A stretch of 64,000 nt of DNA, taken from assembly GCA_036387335.1 (NCBI GenBank), contig DASVTZ010000186.1, forward strand, positions 1 through 64,000, read 5' to 3'. Below, piece after piece: positions 35,889 through 45,856 of the stretch (positions are counted from its first letter, which is position 1; each line of letters opens with the position of its first letter). The translations under genes were made by a program, and so were the position numbers. This DNA comes from Longimicrobium sp. Its GTDB lineage: Bacteria > Gemmatimonadota > Gemmatimonadetes > Longimicrobiales > Longimicrobiaceae. The notes beneath the pieces were generated by a model that was not told the origin of the DNA, searched no databases, and worked only from the letters and a program-made list of their open reading frames with translations.

Positions 35889-37514
35889 CTACGGCCGGCC
35901 CTGCAGCCAGGGAGAGGCGCACTTCTTCCGCATCTTAGCGATGGCACTCGCGGACGGAATCCACGCTTCGGCGGCGTCGATGTGAGCCGCGGCCTCGTCA
36001 CAGCGTTTCGTGGCGACGAGCTCGTTGGCGAGGAGGATTCGCGCGCGGTAGTCCCGGGGATTGATCCGCAGCCCGCGCTCCAGGGCCTCCGCACCGCCGC
36101 CGGCGTACTCTCGAACCGCGGCGAGCTCCCCCACGGACAGCGTTCCGATGGTAGCCGTGAGCAGCAGGAGCGGAACCAAGCAGGCCGCCCGCCCAGCGCG
36201 GGGCACATGCACCGCTCTGCTCCAGCCGGAAGTGGACGCACACACACCCAGCGCCAGCGCCATCCAGAACGCCGCCCCGGGCGTCATGACGAGCGCGTCC
36301 ACAGTGCCCATCACGATCGCGCCGAGCGCAACGCTCCCCCCCAGCAGCACCGCGCGTAGCCGCTCGGGTGGTACGGCGTGCTCTTGCTTGACGAGCCCGG
36401 CGCATGGGGCGACAGCCGCAAGCAGGAGGAGCAGCCAGCAGAGCGCGGCCGGAATACCGCGCTCGGCGGCGAGCCCGAACCAGTCGCTCTGCGGGAGCCG
36501 AGTGACGGGGAGCAGGTTGGCGTGTTCGAAGTTGGGGTCGCCGGAGGGGCTATATTCTGGGTAGCGGATCGTCCACTGGCCCGGCCCAACTCCCAGAAGC
36601 GGGTGGTCGAAGATCATCCGGCTCGTGTTGCGGTACTGCAGCAGCCGGCCCGCGCCCGTTCCCGTTCTGCCGTCCAGCAGAGTCTCCAGCGAGTGCCGGT
36701 ACGGGTGGGCGCCCCGCCAATCCAGGTCGTTGGGAAGGAGGATGGCGGCGGCGGCGGACCCGGCCGCCAGCGCCATGAGGATTGCCAAGCGCCGCGGTGC
36801 CGCCGCCCGCGCCGGCCCGGCCTCGCCGCGCCGCCAGAGCCAGAGCGTGAGGGGGACCACCACAAGCGTGCTGAGCCAGGCTCCACGGCAGCGCGACAGC
36901 GCCAGCGCGGCCATCACCGGCACCAGCGCAACCGAGTACGCCGTGAACCGGCGCCGCGTCTCCGCCGACAGGGCCTGTACCAGCAGCAAGGGCAGCCCCA
37001 GGGCCAGAATGTGGGCCAGGCGGTTGCGGTTGCCAAAGGTGCCACCGGGCCTGGACTCAATGGCCGCTACCCCCGGCGCTCCATACGCGTCGAGCAGCGA
37101 CACCACGGCCGCGAGCACCACCGCGGCGGCGGCCAGGGCGAGCAGCAGCCCACCGCGGCCGGCACGCACGGCCCCTCGGCAGCTCCAGAAGACGACCGCG
37201 AAAGACACGGCGATTCCGCTGGCCGTGAGCCCGGTTGCAGGGGCGGGGGAGTTCAGCGCCGCCAGTACCGTGAGCAGCAGCGATCCCAGCACGAACAGGT
37301 CGGCCGGACCGGCGCGCAGCTCCCGGGCGGACCACGCTCCCACCAGCAGGCAGGCGAAGGCGGTGGCGTTGAGGGCGGCCGCCTTGGGGATGAGATACTC
37401 CGACACGCCGGAGTCCCCTCCCGCCACAAAGCCGAGGAAGGTCGCGCTCAGACCCAGCACGAGAATGCCGTAGCGAACGGCCTCCCGGCCCTGTCCACGC
37501 GTGTACGCCATCAT
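35889..37514 (-). CDS. O-antigen-ligase/Wzy-like membrane protein with C-terminal TPR-like tail
   Basis: This 541-residue protein has 11 or more hydrophobic segments. The Wzy_C/O-antigen ligase domain is marked by TFGNRNRLAHILALGLPLLL and by MIFDHPLLGVGPGQW with a large extracytoplasmic loop. Such proteins transfer or polymerise sugar chains on lipid carriers or link glycans to proteins. The last 80 residues (EALERGLRINPRDYRARILL, CDEAAAHIDAAEAWIP) look like TPR helices, seen in several protein O-glycosylation ligases. ATG 37514 or 37511 starts nine bases after the permease stop, so the two are co-transcribed. The substrate cannot be told. Confidence 0.8.
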   Translation of the reverse strand: MMAYTRGQGREAVRYGILVLGLSATFLGFVAGGDSGVSEYLIPKAAALNATAFACLLVGAWSARELRAGPADLFVLGSLLLTVLAALNSPAPATGLTASGIAVSFAVVFWSCRGAVRAGRGGLLLALAAAAVVLAAVVSLLDAYGAPGVAAIESRPGGTFGNRNRLAHILALGLPLLLVQALSAETRRRFTAYSVALVPVMAALALSRCRGAWLSTLVVVPLTLWLWRRGEAGPARAAAPRRLAILMALAAGSAAAAILLPNDLDWRGAHPYRHSLETLLDGRTGTGAGRLLQYRNTSRMIFDHPLLGVGPGQWTIRYPEYSPSGDPNFEHANLLPVTRLPQSDWFGLAAERGIPAALCWLLLLLAAVAPCAGLVKQEHAVPPERLRAVLLGGSVALGAIVMGTVDALVMTPGAAFWMALALGVCASTSGWSRAVHVPRAGRAACLVPLLLLTATIGTLSVGELAAVREYAGGGAEALERGLRINPRDYRARILLANELVATKRCDEAAAHIDAAEAWIPSASAIAKMRKKCASPWLQGRP

Positions 37515-37523
37515 GGCCGCCCG

Positions 37524-40058
37524 CTACTCGGCCCGCAACGACGCCATGGGGTCCACACGGGTGGCGCGCCGTGCGGGGACCAGGGTGGCGACGAGGGTGG
37601 CGGCCATGAGGATCGCCGCGACGCCCGCGAAGAGAGCGGGATCGAAAGGCTGCATTCCGTCGACGGCCGAGCGGATGAGCATCCCCGCCCCGAGCGCGAG
37701 GGTGCCGCCGATCACCACCCCAATGACGGTAAGCCGCATACCGTCGCGGAGGAACACCCTCACCACGTCCGAGTCGCGGGCACCCACGGCCATGCGGACC
37801 CCGATCTCGCGAGCGCGGCCCGCCACAGTGAAGGCGATGACGCCGTACAACCCGCAGGCGGCCAGCAGCAGCGCCAGGCCTCCGAACGCGGTGATCGCCG
37901 CGGTGAAGCCGCGCTGCAGGCGGATTTGCCGCTCGGCGGCGCTGGCCAGCGTGCGCACCTCGATTACGGGGAGGCTCGGGTCCATCCCACGAACCACGTT
38001 GCGAACCGACCGTACCACATACCCTGGATCGCCGGTGGTGCGCAGCAGCAGGTTCTCGGTGGAGCGGTCGATCTGCGTGGCGGGCGTGTAGACGTGCGGC
38101 TCGTTCCCGGCCCCCACCCGGTTCGAGTTGATCTCCCCGGCCACCCCTACCACCTCGATCAGCGTGTCGCCGGTCGCCCGCTGCACGATGAACTTGCCGA
38201 TGGGGTCCTCGCCCGGCCAGAATCGGTTCGCCACCGACTGGCTCACCACCGCGACCCGCGCGGCGCCTTGCACGTCCCGCTCTTCGATGCCGCGGCCTCG
38301 GAGCACGGGGATACCCAGCGTCCGGAAGAAGCCGGGCCCCACGTTGGCCGACCAGAACGCGTTGGCATAGCCCTGTGACTCCCTGGTCGCCGGCGCGGCG
38401 GACGAGGGGTTGAAGACTCCGCGGTACATCTGCTGTCGGCCGAGCGGCACCACGGTGGGAGCGGTGGCCGACATCACGCCGGGCAGCCGCTCGCTGCGTC
38501 CACGCAGCTCTTGATAGAAGTTGCGCCGCGCCGCCTCCGAATGCCCGCGGCTACCGAGGTCCAGGGAAACGGCCAGCACGTTCTCGGTGTCGTAGCCCAG
38601 GTTGGAGCCGCTCATTCCCTGCAGCTTCCTGACGAAGAAGCCCGCCGAGACGAGCAGCACCAGCGACAGTGCGGTCTGCGCCACGACGAGCGCCCCTTGC
38701 AGCCGGGTGCGGCGCAGCCCCGTCGCCCCGTTCCCCTTGAGCACGGCCATGACGTCGCCGCGCGCCGCGTACAGCGCCGGCACGAGGCCGAACAGGAGCC
38801 CCGTGGCGGTGGTAAGCGCGATCGCGAATAGGAGGGTGGACAGGTCGGGTGAGATGTCCAGCGGCGCCACGGCCCCCTCGAAGTCGCGGAGGAGCCGCGC
38901 CTGGAAGAGCTCGGCGGCCCAAAGGGAGGCCGCCAGCCCCAGTGCACCCCCGGAGAGGGCGAGTAGAAAGGTTTCGGTCAGGAGGAGCCGCACCAGCCTT
39001 CCCTGCGCCACACCGAGCGCCAGGCGAATGCCGATCTCGCGGCGCCGCGCAATCGCGCGGGCCAACAGGAGGTTTGCCAGGTTGGCGCACGACACCAGCA
39101 GCACCAGCCCGGTGACGAGCCATGCGAAGGCGAGGAGCGGGAGGGCCCGCCGCGCGGCGGAGACGGGGAACCAGCCACGCATCGCCTCCGCGCGCAGCAG
39201 CAGCGGCTCGTACCCATCCTTTTCGCGCTCCGGTGATTCCAGGTCGATGCGGCGGCTGACGCGCGCGAGCTCGGCCTCGGCCCGCTCCATCTCCACGCCG
39301 CCGCGTATCCTGCCGGCCAGCGCGAATCCGTCGAAGCCGCGGTCCCGGAGCAGTTCCGGGCTGCCAGGTAGGAGGCCCGGGAGCATCGTGGCGGGGATCC
39401 AGAGCTCCGCCGGCTTCTCAAAGTGGGTGCCCACGAACCCTCGGGGCGCCACTCCTACTACCGTGAGCCCCACGCCGTTCACCACGACGGACTTTCCCAC
39501 GACGCGCGGATCGGCACCGAAGCGGCGCTCCCACAGCCCGTGGCCGAGCACCGCGACGGCACCCTCCCCCTCCGCGCGGCTCTCGCCAGGGAAGAAGCCG
39601 CGGCCGAGAGCGGGACGCACCCCCAGGACGGCGAAGTAGTTGGCGCTGGCGAGCGCGCTGTTCACGCGCACCGGCTCCCCGCCGGAGCCGAGGTCAAGCT
39701 CGGTGGACCAGGAGGCGGAGAGGCCGTCGAACGAGCGGGTGCCCTCCACCAATTCCAGGTACTCGGGGTATGACACGTCCCCCGGCACCGCCTGCTGCAC
39801 CACCCGCAGCAGGCGATCCGTGTGCGTGAGGCCGGCCGGCGCACGGAAGAAGAGCGCGTTCACTAGCCCGAACAGCCCGCCGTTCGCGCCGATGCCAAGC
39901 GCTAGCGTCAGCAGGGCGACGGCGGTGAACGCCGGTGTCTTGCGCAGCCCGCGCGCCGCGTAGCCCAGATCGCGCACGAGATCCTCCATCGCGCCTCTGA
40001 ACCAGCCCGCGCGCGAGGGCTCGTCGCGCACGTGCTTCGCGGCATCACTTCCGATCAT
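37524..40058 (-). CDS. ADOP-type ABC transporter permease (MacB/FtsX family)
   Basis: ATG 40058 has the site CGGAGA and gives 844 residues. After a short soluble N-terminus (DLVRDLGYAARGLRKTPAFT, typical of the acidobacterial duplicated orphan permease family) come two MacB-periplasmic plus FtsX-membrane units: first membrane helix near TAVALLTLALGIGAN, FtsX core ARAIARRREIGIRLALGVAQ, and the second AGRAREIGVRMAVGARDSD. No ATPase gene is adjacent, as is normal for this orphan family. It may act in lipoprotein or drug efflux. It is followed closely by the ligase-like gene. Confidence 0.9.
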   Translation of the reverse strand: MIGSDAAKHVRDEPSRAGWFRGAMEDLVRDLGYAARGLRKTPAFTAVALLTLALGIGANGGLFGLVNALFFRAPAGLTHTDRLLRVVQQAVPGDVSYPEYLELVEGTRSFDGLSASWSTELDLGSGGEPVRVNSALASANYFAVLGVRPALGRGFFPGESRAEGEGAVAVLGHGLWERRFGADPRVVGKSVVVNGVGLTVVGVAPRGFVGTHFEKPAELWIPATMLPGLLPGSPELLRDRGFDGFALAGRIRGGVEMERAEAELARVSRRIDLESPEREKDGYEPLLLRAEAMRGWFPVSAARRALPLLAFAWLVTGLVLLVSCANLANLLLARAIARRREIGIRLALGVAQGRLVRLLLTETFLLALSGGALGLAASLWAAELFQARLLRDFEGAVAPLDISPDLSTLLFAIALTTATGLLFGLVPALYAARGDVMAVLKGNGATGLRRTRLQGALVVAQTALSLVLLVSAGFFVRKLQGMSGSNLGYDTENVLAVSLDLGSRGHSEAARRNFYQELRGRSERLPGVMSATAPTVVPLGRQQMYRGVFNPSSAAPATRESQGYANAFWSANVGPGFFRTLGIPVLRGRGIEERDVQGAARVAVVSQSVANRFWPGEDPIGKFIVQRATGDTLIEVVGVAGEINSNRVGAGNEPHVYTPATQIDRSTENLLLRTTGDPGYVVRSVRNVVRGMDPSLPVIEVRTLASAAERQIRLQRGFTAAITAFGGLALLLAACGLYGVIAFTVAGRAREIGVRMAVGARDSDVVRVFLRDGMRLTVIGVVIGGTLALGAGMLIRSAVDGMQPFDPALFAGVAAILMAATLVATLVPARRATRVDPMASLRAE

Positions 40059-40200
40059 GGATTCTCCGTTAAGCCCTGAAGGCGCATTTCGCTGCGGATA
40101 GACGGTCTGGCGGGGGGAGGGCGGCTGCCAGCGGTCCCGCTGCTTGCGGGGCATCGCTGCAGTCAGCGCACGACGCAGGTATGAGATTCTGTACCAGACA

Positions 40201-41802
40201 TTATAAAATCTTCCTCCTATCTGCGCCAGACTTGCGTCTCCGCCCCGCCCCGGGCGCAACCCGCGCCCCCGGCGCCTGCGCTCCCCGTCCGGAGTTCGTG
40301 CCCGTGGCACGGAAGAATTCCTCCAGGCCATCCGCGATCCCCTTCGCGTATGCCGCCTGAAAGCGTGGATCGCGCAGGGCCGCTTCGTGCTCCGGCAGGA
40401 TGATCACGGCCCCCTCGCAGAGGATGGTGGGCATCCACGTGGAGCGCAGCACGGCAAAATCGCGGTGCACGACGCCGCCGTCGGACAGCCGCAGCCGCTG
40501 CACCATCCCCGCCTGGACAGCACGTGCCAGCGTGCGAGAAGCAGAGTTGAGGAAGAACGTGCGCGTGCCGGCTCCTAGATACGGATCGGTCTGGCCGGGA
40601 CGCGAGTCGACGTGAACGGAGACCATCGCGTGTGCGTCCGCCACGCGCGCATGGCGGACGCGGGCTTCGAGCTCCACGGCCCCCGCGCCGTCGCGGGTGA
40701 GCACCACCCTGGCGCCACGCGCCTCCAGGTCACGCCGGAGCTGCCGCGCCACCGCGAGCGTCACCGACGCCTCCTGCAGCCCTGTGGGGCCGGTCGCGCC
40801 GCCGGGGGGATGCCCCGCGTCCACTGCCACCGTCAGCCCCACCAGCGGGGTGCCGCCCCGCACCGGCGGCGCGCGGCGGACCCGGAGCACGACGGCTCCG
40901 CCCTCCCAGTCCACGGCGTATCCGAAAGGCTCCGGTGCCGTCCGTATCCGGATCTGCACCCGGTCGTCCGTCACCGAGAACGCTGACACGTCGTGGACCA
41001 GCGTGTAAGCGTTTCCGCGCGCCGTGCGGCTGCCGCCGGTGCCCAAGCGGGTGCCGTAGAGGGTGAGGACGAATCCGTCCGGATCCTCCTCCACCAGCAG
41101 AGGCGGGCGGGCACTCAGGGGCACGACCACGTCCACCGACTGCGGGGTGCTTACAATGCGCGGCGCACGGGCCCGGCGGGCCAGCGTCGCGCCGTGAGGG
41201 GCGGCGTGGACGTCCGCGCTCCTGACCCAGACCTCCTGTTCCGGATCCAGGCGTACCCGGGTGAAGCCGTCGCGCTCTCCCGTGACCGTCACCAACGTCT
41301 CCGGCAGGAGGAACCAGCCTGGCGCTCCATCCGGCGACGGACGGGCGGCGACCCGCTGATCCGGGCCACCGGCCCGCGACAGCAGGGCAAGGCGTTCCAC
41401 CGTGCTGGCGCGGGGCGCCTCGGGCGAACCGCCGCCCGCGGGCGCGGCGATGCGGACTAGGAGCACCACGCGCGCGGTATCCCTTCCCAGGATCGATTCG
41501 ACCCGGAAGGCGGGCGCCCCCGCGTGCGGCACGGGCACACGCACCAGGAAGCTTCCGTTCGGGTGCACGCGCGCGCGCGTTCCGTTCACCGACACTCGCG
41601 CCCGGCCGCTCCCCGCCGATCCCAGCACGGTAAAGAGCCCGGCGGACGGCACGGTCTCACCGGCCTGGGGATAGACGACGCGCAGCCGCAGCGGCCCGTC
41701 GACCTGCTCGATGGGCGGCAGGGCGCCCGGCGCGCCGGTGCAGGCCACGAAGAGCGCGGCACCGACGACCGCGGCCGAAAGCCGCCGCGTAAAGCGGCGC
41801 AC
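40201..41802 (-). CDS. N-acetylmuramoyl-L-alanine amidase (Amidase_3) with N-terminal SH3/AMIN-like regions
   Basis: GTG 41802 lies ten bases after the S9 peptidase stop with a GGCGGGG site, giving 533 residues. The signal is lipoprotein-like (AALFVACTGAP). Middle domains include an SH3-like segment (about 150-215) and an AMIN-like beta region. The C-terminal zinc amidase domain begins LVGLTVAVDAGHPPGG, with the zinc His, then a Glu in GLQEASVTL, SVHVDSRP and the final CEGAVIILPEHE. It cuts the bond between MurNAc and the stem peptide. It belongs to the cell-wall operon that starts with mtgA. Confidence 0.88.
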   Translation of the reverse strand: MRRFTRRLSAAVVGAALFVACTGAPGALPPIEQVDGPLRLRVVYPQAGETVPSAGLFTVLGSAGSGRARVSVNGTRARVHPNGSFLVRVPVPHAGAPAFRVESILGRDTARVVLLVRIAAPAGGGSPEAPRASTVERLALLSRAGGPDQRVAARPSPDGAPGWFLLPETLVTVTGERDGFTRVRLDPEQEVWVRSADVHAAPHGATLARRARAPRIVSTPQSVDVVVPLSARPPLLVEEDPDGFVLTLYGTRLGTGGSRTARGNAYTLVHDVSAFSVTDDRVQIRIRTAPEPFGYAVDWEGGAVVLRVRRAPPVRGGTPLVGLTVAVDAGHPPGGATGPTGLQEASVTLAVARQLRRDLEARGARVVLTRDGAGAVELEARVRHARVADAHAMVSVHVDSRPGQTDPYLGAGTRTFFLNSASRTLARAVQAGMVQRLRLSDGGVVHRDFAVLRSTWMPTILCEGAVIILPEHEAALRDPRFQAAYAKGIADGLEEFFRATGTNSGRGAQAPGARVAPGAGRRRKSGADRRKIL

Positions 41803-41812
41803 CCCCGCCGGG

Positions 41813-43582
41813 TCAGGACGTTCCGTCCAAGTCGTCGATGATGTCGGCATAGACCCGGGCCCAGCTCTCGTTGCGGTGGAAGGTGTGGCCCTCGTGCTCG
41901 AACACGCGCCAGCGCGCGCGCAGACGCTGGAAGGGTCCCCACCCGAAGAGGCCGGCGATCCTCCGCCGGGCCTCGTGGGGCGAAAGTCCGTGGTCGTTGG
42001 CACCGTGGTAGGCGCGGAGCCGCGAGGGAACCCACGCGCCCCCGGAACGCTGGCTGCACCCGGGGGCGAACTCCTCGTTCCCCGCCACCACCGACACCAC
42101 GACCACCGCCCCGACCGGCTCGCGCATCTCCCTCGCGGCCTTGCCCACGAGCAGAGCGCCGTAGCTGTGGCCATACAACACGATCCGCTCGCGCGGCACG
42201 CCCATTTCCCGCTCGGCCGCCGCCACGGCCGCGAGCACGTCCCGCACACGCGCGCAGTCACCGCCGGGCGCGCGCTCAAACGACGCGCCGTAGCCGGTGG
42301 AGCCGCGGTAGTTCAGCTGTACGACGTCGATGCCGCTGCGCAGCAGGTACTCGGTCGTGCGGTCCCATCCCCGTTCCGCCTGCACCGCGGGGCCTCCATG
42401 CACACGGATGACCACCGCGCGGGCGCCGGCCCGAGGCCGCAGCGCCCGCCAGGCATACGCCGGCACCGCGAGCCCGTCCGCGGCGCGCAGGTCGATGCGC
42501 TCCGCCTGCGGAGGCGCTCCGGCGGGCCCTGTGCGTGGCGCGAGATCGCCCCGGTCTGGCACCACCGGGAGCACGCGGGCCGGGGTGATCCGCCCGCGGT
42601 GCGAGACCAGGATCGTGTCTGTGCCGCGAACCGAGCCGAGGATCCGCGCGCTCCCGGGCGGGAGCGAGAGCCTGCGGCACGCGGCCGCGCCGCCGCCGCA
42701 TACCACCGGAGCAAGCTCGCTGTCCACATTCGCGTGGAACGCCCAGGCGCCGCCGCTGAGCGGCTGCAGCTCTGCGGCGTCCCAGGAGCCGCTTGCCAGG
42801 CGTTGGACGCTGCCAGTGCCCAGCTCAATGTCCACGACGCTAAAGAACTGCCTCCCCGCCTCGCGCACGGTGGCCAGCATCCGCCCTTCCCCAATCCACG
42901 CGAGCTCGTGGATCTCGGCACCCCGCGCCACCGTGTACTCGCGGGCGGAGCCGTCCAGCGAGACCACCGAGACCACGCCCCCGCTCTCCTTGCGGACCGC
43001 TGCCAGGCCGCGCCCGTCCGGCGACCAGGCGAAGCCCGTTCGGGGCTCCACGTCGGGGAGAAGCGCCTGCCAGCTACCCGAAGCCTCCGCCACTACCAGG
43101 CGGCGCGACGCCGACCGCCGTCCCGCCTGCAGGTACGCAAGCCGGTTCCCATCCGGCGACCACAGCAGCGGACCCGGGATGGAGGTGGCCGGCGCGCCGA
43201 GCGGCCGGGACGTTCCCGGCCGCACCTCCATCACCGTGGGCACGTACTCCTGGTCGCCGCCGCGGTCCATCAGGAAAGCGACCGCGTCGCCGTCCGGGCG
43301 CAGAGTGGCAGCGAGCGGCGGGTCGCCGAGGCTCCGCCGAGCGACCGTCGCACCAGTCGCCCGATCCAGCACCGCGAGCGTGAAAGCGGCGTTCTCCGCC
43401 GACTTCATGAGGAGCCTCCGTCCGTCCGGCGTCGTCCCGAGCGGTACCGGCGGGGCGGACGCCAATGAGCGCAGCGCCTCGGCCGTCCGCGCCGCGCTCG
43501 CGCCGCGGCCGCCGCACGCGGCCAGTGCGAACGCCAGGAGCGCGGCGCGGCGGAGCACCGCGGGGGGTCGGGTTCTCCGCAC
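41813..43582 (-). CDS. Prolyl-oligopeptidase-like serine peptidase (S9), lipoprotein
   Basis: The protein has 589 residues with a lipoprotein signal (LLAFALAACGGRG). An N-terminal beta-propeller of WSPDGNRLAYL-type repeats (about 40-330) is followed by an alpha/beta hydrolase domain. The nucleophile Ser473 is in YGHSYGALL, the catalytic Asp in YHGANDHGLS and the His in FEHEGHTF. The family cuts small peptides or acyl-peptides; the propeller limits substrate size. It is the third gene of the mtgA-GH18-S9-amidase run, with six bases to the GH18 stop. Confidence 0.9.
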   Translation of the reverse strand: MRRTRPPAVLRRAALLAFALAACGGRGASAARTAEALRSLASAPPVPLGTTPDGRRLLMKSAENAAFTLAVLDRATGATVARRSLGDPPLAATLRPDGDAVAFLMDRGGDQEYVPTVMEVRPGTSRPLGAPATSIPGPLLWSPDGNRLAYLQAGRRSASRRLVVAEASGSWQALLPDVEPRTGFAWSPDGRGLAAVRKESGGVVSVVSLDGSAREYTVARGAEIHELAWIGEGRMLATVREAGRQFFSVVDIELGTGSVQRLASGSWDAAELQPLSGGAWAFHANVDSELAPVVCGGGAAACRRLSLPPGSARILGSVRGTDTILVSHRGRITPARVLPVVPDRGDLAPRTGPAGAPPQAERIDLRAADGLAVPAYAWRALRPRAGARAVVIRVHGGPAVQAERGWDRTTEYLLRSGIDVVQLNYRGSTGYGASFERAPGGDCARVRDVLAAVAAAEREMGVPRERIVLYGHSYGALLVGKAAREMREPVGAVVVVSVVAGNEEFAPGCSQRSGGAWVPSRLRAYHGANDHGLSPHEARRRIAGLFGWGPFQRLRARWRVFEHEGHTFHRNESWARVYADIIDDLDGTS

Positions 43583-43588
43583 GCCGTC

Positions 43589-44677
43589 TCAGCGCCCCCG
43601 AAGCGCCTGGAACCGCAGCACCTTCCACACACCCGGATCCTCGTGCCCCATCCGCCAGGCGGAGAACCCACGCAGCCCGTAGCGCCGCACCAGGGCCAGC
43701 CGCGAGCGAAAGGTGCGCGCGTCTTCCAGCGCCAGGTGTTCGTTCACCCCATCCGTCTGCCACACCGCCGAGTACGACCTGGAGCGCGCGTCCCAGCGCG
43801 GCGCGGCTCCGTGCTCCACCATCAGCCGCACGGCCTGGCCATGGGTGAGGCCCGCCGCCCACAGCCCGGCGGTGGGCGCCTCCCCCGGCTCCGTTGGCAC
43901 GGCGGACCACGCGCGCGAATACGCGGGGACCCCCAGCAGCACCTTCCCCGGAGGCACCCCCTCCGCGAGCAGGTACTTCACCGTGCTCTCCACCCAGTCG
44001 AGACCGGCGACAGGGCCGGGAGGGGTGTAGCGGGTGTGCTGGTCGTAGGCCATCAGGGTCAGGAAGTCACCCGCGTCAGCGAGCGCGCGGTAGTCGTACG
44101 CCCCGCGCCACAGGGTGTGCATCCATTGGTGATACGGCGACGCGCCTCCGGTGGCGCTCGTGCGCGGGACCACGGCGGCGCTAGCCACGCAGCCGGAGCC
44201 ATGCAGCGCCCGGGCGGCCTCGCGGTAGAAGCCGGTGAAGGCGTCGCGGTCGTCCACGTGGATGTGCTCGAAGTCGAACTGCATCCCCCAGAACCGCTCC
44301 GCCGCGCAGAGGCGCGCCATCTCGCTGGCGGCGCGAGCCCGGGCGGCGGGGTCGTGCAGGAGGCGGTTGAGGACGGCGCGATCGAAGCCGGGCTGCGTCA
44401 CCACCGGCATCACCCTGATCCCCCCTTCGCGCGCGACGCGCAGCAGCGCCGCGCTCACCCGCCCAGTGACCGCGCCCTGCGCGTCAACGCGGAGGGCATG
44501 CGGGGCCACGATGGTGACGTGGCGGGCGTTGCGGATGAATGATCGGACGCTGGCGTCGGAATTGACCACATACCACATGCTCTCCATGGGATAGCGCGCG
44601 GTCGCGGTGGCGGACGCACCCAGCCCCACGGCCGCCGCCAGCACGAGCACGGCCAGCGCCATGCGCCGCGGAGTCAT
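43589..44677 (-). CDS. Glycoside hydrolase family 18-like protein
   Basis: The protein has 362 residues with a signal (LAVLVLAAAVGLGASATATA). The GH18 barrel has the active-site strand WGMQFDFEHI with the catalytic acid Glu137; the usual first Asp of DxxDxDxE is replaced by the M/Q region, but the Asp-Phe-Glu part remains. SAWRMGHEDPGVW is the terminal strand and Trp. Such proteins resemble spore-coat YaaH/YdhD or chitinase-type enzymes acting on GlcNAc polymers. Its ATG overlaps the mtgA stop (ATGA), tying it to peptidoglycan work. Confidence 0.85.
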   Translation of the reverse strand: MTPRRMALAVLVLAAAVGLGASATATARYPMESMWYVVNSDASVRSFIRNARHVTIVAPHALRVDAQGAVTGRVSAALLRVAREGGIRVMPVVTQPGFDRAVLNRLLHDPAARARAASEMARLCAAERFWGMQFDFEHIHVDDRDAFTGFYREAARALHGSGCVASAAVVPRTSATGGASPYHQWMHTLWRGAYDYRALADAGDFLTLMAYDQHTRYTPPGPVAGLDWVESTVKYLLAEGVPPGKVLLGVPAYSRAWSAVPTEPGEAPTAGLWAAGLTHGQAVRLMVEHGAAPRWDARSRSYSAVWQTDGVNEHLALEDARTFRSRLALVRRYGLRGFSAWRMGHEDPGVWKVLRFQALRGR

Positions 44678-45561
44678 TCGCCCAGTTCCCGCGCGAGCCC
44701 GCATCCCTCGGCGACCGCATGCGCGGCCGGGATGGCCGCCCCCATGCCGTCGTCGTGAAGCTCGGGGGCGCCGCTGCGCGCATCGGCGAGCGCCGCGCGC
44801 AGCGACACTCCGCGCCGCAGCGCGTCGTGCAGCCTGCCGGCCTGCTCCGTCGCGGCCCACCGCTCTGCCGCCCCGATGAGGCCCGACCGATACAGCTGCT
44901 CCAGGGTGCGCCGCTGGACTCGCTCGGCGCGTGACCCGTAGCCGCCGTGCAGCGAACGCCTCGGCGCGGCAATCAGGCTGGCGAGGAAGGTCGCCTCGAA
45001 CGCGCCGGAGCTGGACGGCGGCTCGCCGAGGTAGTGGCGGCTGGCGGCGTCCACTCCCCACACGCCGTCCCCCCACTCAATCGTGTTCAGGTAAATCTCC
45101 AGGATCCGCTCCTTGCCCAGCCGCTGCTCCAACCTCTTCGCGATCACCGCTTCCTTTACCTTCCTTCGCATGGAGCGCTCCGGCCCCAGGAAGACGTTGC
45201 GCGCCGTCTGCTGCGTAATGGTGCTGCCGCCCATCACCGGCCCCCCCGATAGGGCGCGCGACGCAGCTTTGCGCAGCTGAGCCCATTCGAACCCCCCATG
45301 GCGGAAGAACGTGCGGTCCTCAGCCTTCAACACCGCGCACACCAGCAGGGGCGAGATGCGGTCGAGCCTAGTCCACCGGGTGATCCGGGCAGGACCCGCC
45401 GTTGCGGATTCAGCGTCGCCTAGTCGCATGTAGGCGGTGCTCCCGGGGTTCTGGCGCGCAAGTTTGTCCACGTTTGGCGGCCACAACGCCAGCACGCACG
45501 TGGCGGCCAAGCCCAGTGCCGCCGCGCACGCCAGTCGGGCCGGGGTGCAATAACGTAGCAT
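44674..45561 (-). CDS. mtgA: Monofunctional peptidoglycan glycosyltransferase (GT51)
   Basis: The protein has 295 residues (314 if ATG 45618 is used). One N-terminal membrane helix is followed by the GT51 domain: catalytic Glu81 in KAEDRTFFRHGGF, then GGSTITQQTARNVFLGP, RKVKEAVIAKRLEQ and KERILEIYLNTIEWG with the second Glu. There is no penicillin-binding domain, so it only makes glycan strands from lipid II. It is the first gene of a four-gene cell-wall operon. The C-terminal 70 residues have no clear match and may be specific to this lineage. Confidence 0.92.
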   Translation of the reverse strand: MLRYCTPARLACAAALGLAATCVLALWPPNVDKLARQNPGSTAYMRLGDAESATAGPARITRWTRLDRISPLLVCAVLKAEDRTFFRHGGFEWAQLRKAASRALSGGPVMGGSTITQQTARNVFLGPERSMRRKVKEAVIAKRLEQRLGKERILEIYLNTIEWGDGVWGVDAASRHYLGEPPSSSGAFEATFLASLIAAPRRSLHGGYGSRAERVQRRTLEQLYRSGLIGAAERWAATEQAGRLHDALRRGVSLRAALADARSGAPELHDDGMGAAIPAAHAVAEGCGLARELGE

Positions 45562-45856
45562 TGTCAGGATGTAGCGTTGGGAGATCAAGGCTGAAAAAAT
45601 TGCGGTGGGCCATCCCATCCTTTAGCGCCACGAGCATCCTTTCACTCTAATTGTCGCATTCCAGTATGGCAAGTATATCGTTGCGCACCCGATCTGAAGG
45701 GGATGACCAAGCCTGAGACGGTGGGGTGTGGCGCGAGTGCGTGGAGGGATCCGTCGCCGCTTCCTCCGGAGCGGCGACATCGCCTTGACCCGGCACGCGC
45801 GCTGGCTGTATTGTCGCGCTCCACACTCGCCGGGCCCCGCCACTGAAATCCGTACC

